The notes under the pieces are model-generated. The model saw only the letters and a program-made list of their open reading frames with translations, ran no database searches and was not told the origin of the DNA. From contig JAFSAP010000045.1 of NCBI GenBank assembly GCA_017440925.1, forward strand, positions 1-57,815: a stretch of 57,815 nt of DNA. The letters are read 5' to 3'. The stretch comes from Oscillospiraceae bacterium. GTDB lineage: Bacteria > Bacillota > Clostridia > Oscillospirales > Oscillospiraceae. The position numbers and the translations under genes are program-made. This document shows, one piece after another, positions 55,293 to 57,815 of this stretch; within the stretch, counting starts at the first letter, position 1; every line of letters starts with the position of its first letter.

Positions 55293-56132
55293 ATGCTTTC
55301 TTTGTGCCTTGGTATTCTCAGCAGTGCTCTTGTATCTGTTATCATGCGGCTCAGCGGCAGCCGGGTGAAGAACAATCTGGGCATGCTGACCATGAATTAT
55401 ATTGTATGTGCTCTGCTGGCGGCGCTGTTCTGCGATATCCGGCAGACTTTCGCCTTCGAAAATCCGGCCCTGTATACAGCCCTTGGCATGGGCGGTTTTA
55501 ACGGCGTGCTCTATCTGGCGGGCTTTATTCTTATGCAGATCAACATCCCCCGCAATGGCGTGGTCCTGTCTTCCATTTTTCAGAAGCTGGGGCTGCTGGT
55601 TCCCATTGTGGTATCCGTTGTCTTTTACCAGGAACTGCCCAGCGTGCTGCAGGGCACCGGTTTTGTGCTGGCAGTGGCAGCCATTATTCTGATGAACTAC
55701 CGGAAGGATGGTGGAAGTGCGGACTTTAAGCTGGGCCTGCTGGGTATGCTGCTTGCCTGCGGCATGGCGGAGGCTATGTCCAAGATCTTTAAGGAAGCCG
55801 GGGCAGCAGAGCTGGAGCCCCAATTCCTGTTTTTCACCTTTGCTTCTGCGATGATATTCTGCTTCCTGTGCATGATCGCCAAAAAGCAGCGGATCGGTCT
55901 TTCGGAGCTGTTTTTCGGTACGCTGATCGCCATTCCTAACTTTTTCTCCTCCAAATTCCTTCTGGGAGCTCTGGAGAGCATTCCGGCGGTGATTGTGTTC
56001 CCTGTATTCAGTGTCGGCACCATCCTGGCTGTGACACTGGCAGGCGTGCTGCTGTTCCGGGAGCGGATCACAAAGCAGCAGTGGATCGCCATTTCCATGA
56101 TCCTGGTGGCATTGGTACTGCTGAACATTTAA
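55293..56132 (+). CDS. EamA family (DMT) transporter
   Basis: 279 aa with about ten transmembrane segments and two EamA repeats (break near residue 140), the full-size form of the family. Typical members export amino acids or other metabolites. The late VFPVFSVGTILAVTLAGVLLFRERI segment is characteristic. The ATG follows TGGAGGA. It is not closely similar to the half-size EamA protein at 12160. Substrate unknown. Confidence 0.87.
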   Translation: MLSLCLGILSSALVSVIMRLSGSRVKNNLGMLTMNYIVCALLAALFCDIRQTFAFENPALYTALGMGGFNGVLYLAGFILMQINIPRNGVVLSSIFQKLGLLVPIVVSVVFYQELPSVLQGTGFVLAVAAIILMNYRKDGGSADFKLGLLGMLLACGMAEAMSKIFKEAGAAELEPQFLFFTFASAMIFCFLCMIAKKQRIGLSELFFGTLIAIPNFFSSKFLLGALESIPAVIVFPVFSVGTILAVTLAGVLLFRERITKQQWIAISMILVALVLLNI

Positions 56133-56139
56133 CAGAAAA

Positions 56140-56180
56140 ACGGGCGCTGAAGGATTCTTCAGCGCCCGTTGTCTATTTGT
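56140..56180. terminator. Bidirectional terminator between EamA and DUF362 genes
   Basis: ACGGGCGCTGAAG (56140-56152) pairs with CTTCAGCGCCCGT (56157-56169). Leftward it is followed by TTTTT; rightward by TGTCTATTTGTTT. Confidence 0.85.
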
Positions 56181-57287
56181 TTAAATAGTGACCAGTTCGT
56201 AGGAATCCTCGCCCAGGCCAATCTTTTTGGCGTGCTCGATCTGGCTGCGCCAGCTGGTGTGGGGGAAGTCGCCGGTCAGGTTATCCAGGTCAGGACGGTT
56301 GGCCTTACCCAGCTTGGAGTTGGGGATAACGGGCTGGGCATTGACAGCCTCGGCACAGGCCAGATCCAGGGCCACGGGATCGAAGGAGGCAAACATGCCC
56401 ACATCGGGAACGATGGGGATATCGTTTTCTGCATGGCAGTCGCAGTAGGGGCTCACGTCACGCACCATGTTGATGTGGAAATTGGGACGGCCATCCACAA
56501 CAGCTTTGGCATATTCTGCGATCTTATAGTTTAAGTACAGGGCTGCATCATGGTCATCGGCGGCAATGGCCTTGACAGGGCAGGTATCCAGGCAGCGGCC
56601 GCAGCCGTAGCATTTGTCCCAGTCTACGAACATGGTGCCGTCTTCCTTGCGGATGGGAGCACCGTGGGCGCAGATATTGGCACAGGCACCACAGCCGACA
56701 CACTTCTCGCTGTCCACAACGGGACGGCAGGCATCGTGCATGTCCTTCTTGCCGGCACGGGAACCGGAACCCATGCCCAGGTTCTTCAAGGCGCCGCCGA
56801 AACCGGCTTCTTCATGGCCTTTAAAGTGGTTCAGAGAAATGATGATATCAGCATCCATGATGGCCCGGCCAATGAGGGCTTCCTTCACATATTCGCCGCC
56901 GTTGACGGGAACAGCAACCTCGTCTGTGCCCTTCAGACCGTCAGCGATGATGACATGGGCACCGGTGGAATAGGGGGTAAAGCCGTTGAGGTAAGCGGTT
57001 TCGATATGATCCAGCGCATTCTTCCGGGAACCCACATACAGGGTATTGGAATCGGTGAGGAAAGGCTTGCCGCCCAGATCCTTGATGATATCCACCAGCA
57101 CGCGGGCATAGCCGCTGCGCAGATGGGCCATGTTGCCCAGTTCGCCAAAGTGGATCTTAATGGCGACGAACTTATCCTGGAAATCGATCTGGTCAATACC
57201 GGCGCTCATAATGAGACGGGCCAGCTTCTGGGGCAGGGTCTCGGAAGTGCCGGTGCAGAAATCGGTAAAATAAACCTTGGGGGCCAT
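56181..57287 (-). CDS. DUF362 domain protein with two [4Fe-4S] clusters
   Basis: 368 aa. The DUF362 part (SLNHFKGHEEAGFGGALKNLGMG near residue 155, and the C-terminal ASFDPVALDLACAEAVN) surrounds two ferredoxin motifs, CVGCGACANIC and CYGCGRCLDTCP, between about residues 195 and 240. The family is abundant in anaerobes and its reaction is unknown. The ATG at 57287 follows AGGAGG; longer frames upstream cross the promoter. Cytosolic iron-sulfur protein. Confidence 0.9.
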   Translation of the reverse strand: MAPKVYFTDFCTGTSETLPQKLARLIMSAGIDQIDFQDKFVAIKIHFGELGNMAHLRSGYARVLVDIIKDLGGKPFLTDSNTLYVGSRKNALDHIETAYLNGFTPYSTGAHVIIADGLKGTDEVAVPVNGGEYVKEALIGRAIMDADIIISLNHFKGHEEAGFGGALKNLGMGSGSRAGKKDMHDACRPVVDSEKCVGCGACANICAHGAPIRKEDGTMFVDWDKCYGCGRCLDTCPVKAIAADDHDAALYLNYKIAEYAKAVVDGRPNFHINMVRDVSPYCDCHAENDIPIVPDVGMFASFDPVALDLACAEAVNAQPVIPNSKLGKANRPDLDNLTGDFPHTSWRSQIEHAKKIGLGEDSYELVTI

Positions 57288-57330
57288 GGGAAAATACCTC
57301 CTAAATGTCAGAAATATAATGTATATAAAT

Positions 57331-57358
57331 AGTTTACCATATCCATAAGGAATGTCAA
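57331..57358 (-). promoter_or_regulatory. Promoter of the DUF362 gene
   Basis: Reading leftward: TTGACA (57358-57353), 16-nt spacer, TAAACT (57336-57331). Confidence 0.7.
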
Positions 57359-57400
57359 TACGTTTACTTTGTCCATATTTTGCTGGATTTTTGGGCAAAC

Positions 57401-57433
57401 AAAACTCCCCAACCGGAAAAGTTGGGGAGTTTG
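57401..57433 (-). terminator. Terminator after tsf
   Basis: AACTCCCCAAC (57403-57413) pairs with GTTGGGGAGTT (57421-57431); leftward TTTTGTTTG follows. Confidence 0.88.
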
Positions 57434-57451
57434 TTATAACGAGATGTCAAA

Positions 57452-57815
57452 TTACTTGGCAGCGCCAGCGATCTGAGCAGCGACTTCAGCAGCGAAATCG
57501 TCGACCTTCTTCTCGATGCCTTCACCCTTGGTGTAGTGGATGGCGTCAACGAAGGTGACCTTGCCGCCCAGCTTCTTGGCAGCGTCAGCGATGTAGCCGG
57601 CCACGTCGCCCTTGAACAGGTCAGCGCGGACGAACTCCTGCTGCAGCAGGCAGCAATCCTTGAAGAATGCAGCCATCTTGCCCTGAGCGATCTTTTCCTT
57701 CACCTGTGCGGGCTTGGAAGCCATCTTGGGATCGTTGTCCATGATGGAGATCTGGACAGCCAGCTCCTTGTCGATGTCAGCCTGGGGAACCTGGGACTTA
57801 TCCCAGTACTTTGCC
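57452..57815 (-). CDS. tsf: Elongation factor Ts, C-terminal part (cut by window edge)
   Basis: The last 120 codons of EF-Ts, the nucleotide exchange factor of EF-Tu. ELAVQISIMDNDPKMASKPA, VKEKIAQGKMAAFFKDCCLLQQEFV and the C-terminal GEGIEKKVDDFAAEVAAQ are characteristic. The frame is open through the window edge; the N-terminus and the usual upstream rpsB lie outside. Codon use is strongly biased, as expected for a ribosomal-associated gene. Confidence 0.92.
   Translation of the reverse strand, partial: AKYWDKSQVPQADIDKELAVQISIMDNDPKMASKPAQVKEKIAQGKMAAFFKDCCLLQQEFVRADLFKGDVAGYIADAAKKLGGKVTFVDAIHYTKGEGIEKKVDDFAAEVAAQIAGAAK

Overview
The window looks like a chromosomal segment of an anaerobic, Gram-positive, gut-type Clostridia bacterium (Oscillospirales/Ruminococcaceae-like). 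Reasons: strong AGGAGG-type ribosome sites, TTGACA/TATAAT-type promoters, many Rho-independent terminators, rubredoxin, a superoxide-reductase-like protein, a DUF362 ferredoxin protein, an AhpC plus thioredoxin-reductase-type peroxide system, and many small MATE/MFS/EamA transporters. This placement is inferred from gene content; I see no species marker. No phage, transposase, integrase, CRISPR array or rRNA is visible.

Layout. 0-9.6 kb: nitroreductase, two SDRs, CPBP peptidase, a small basic protein gene with an internal terminator, a MATE pump, a small-peptide transcript, a HTH protein and two tRNA-Glu genes, then esterase, methyltransferase, GNAT, a zinc-ribbon HTH protein and DUF5131. 9.6-17.2 kb: second copy of the small basic gene, a D-cysteine desulfhydrase-type enzyme, an ADP-ribose cluster (macro domain, EamA, VWA, ADP-ribosylglycohydrolase), a nitroreductase, a PlsC-type acyltransferase, and a HTH-desulfoferrodoxin fusion. 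17.2-27.3 kb: mixed metabolic, transport and regulatory genes. 27.4-30.9 kb: redox defence cluster (rubredoxin, AhpC, AhpF-like reductase, SDR). 31-33.6 kb: AT-richer MBOAT/SGNH acylation cassette between two copies of the same terminator. 33.6-47.2 kb: Lon-like ATPase, PHP phosphoesterase, NudC, ECF sigma operon, esterase/YgjP operon, peptide deformylase and others. 47.2-54.1 kb: an alpha-glucoside uptake and hydrolysis operon with its LacI regulator. 54.1 kb to the end: small enzymes, an EamA transporter, DUF362 protein and the 3' end of tsf.

Two observations stand out. (1) Two paralogous genes (3281 and 9634) encode a 53-residue basic protein core, and each carries a strong intrinsic terminator inside its reading frame, at the same codon position, with no stop codon before it. 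The messages should be non-stop mRNAs, the arrangement known for the alternative ribosome-rescue factors ArfA and BrfA. (2) Three copies of a bidirectional element lie at 34.7-35.0, 43.3-44.2 and 44.2-44.6 kb. Each has a leftward TTGAC(A/T) promoter followed at once by a conserved GTTGGG segment and an attenuator hairpin, and a rightward promoter making a non-coding RNA. That RNA ends in GAGG(T)TAACC, an 8-10 codon micro-ORF, and a long terminator stem that contains the micro-ORF stop codon. One base-pair difference between copies is compensatory. One of these RNAs is about 650 nt and extremely A-rich. I do not recognise this RNA family.
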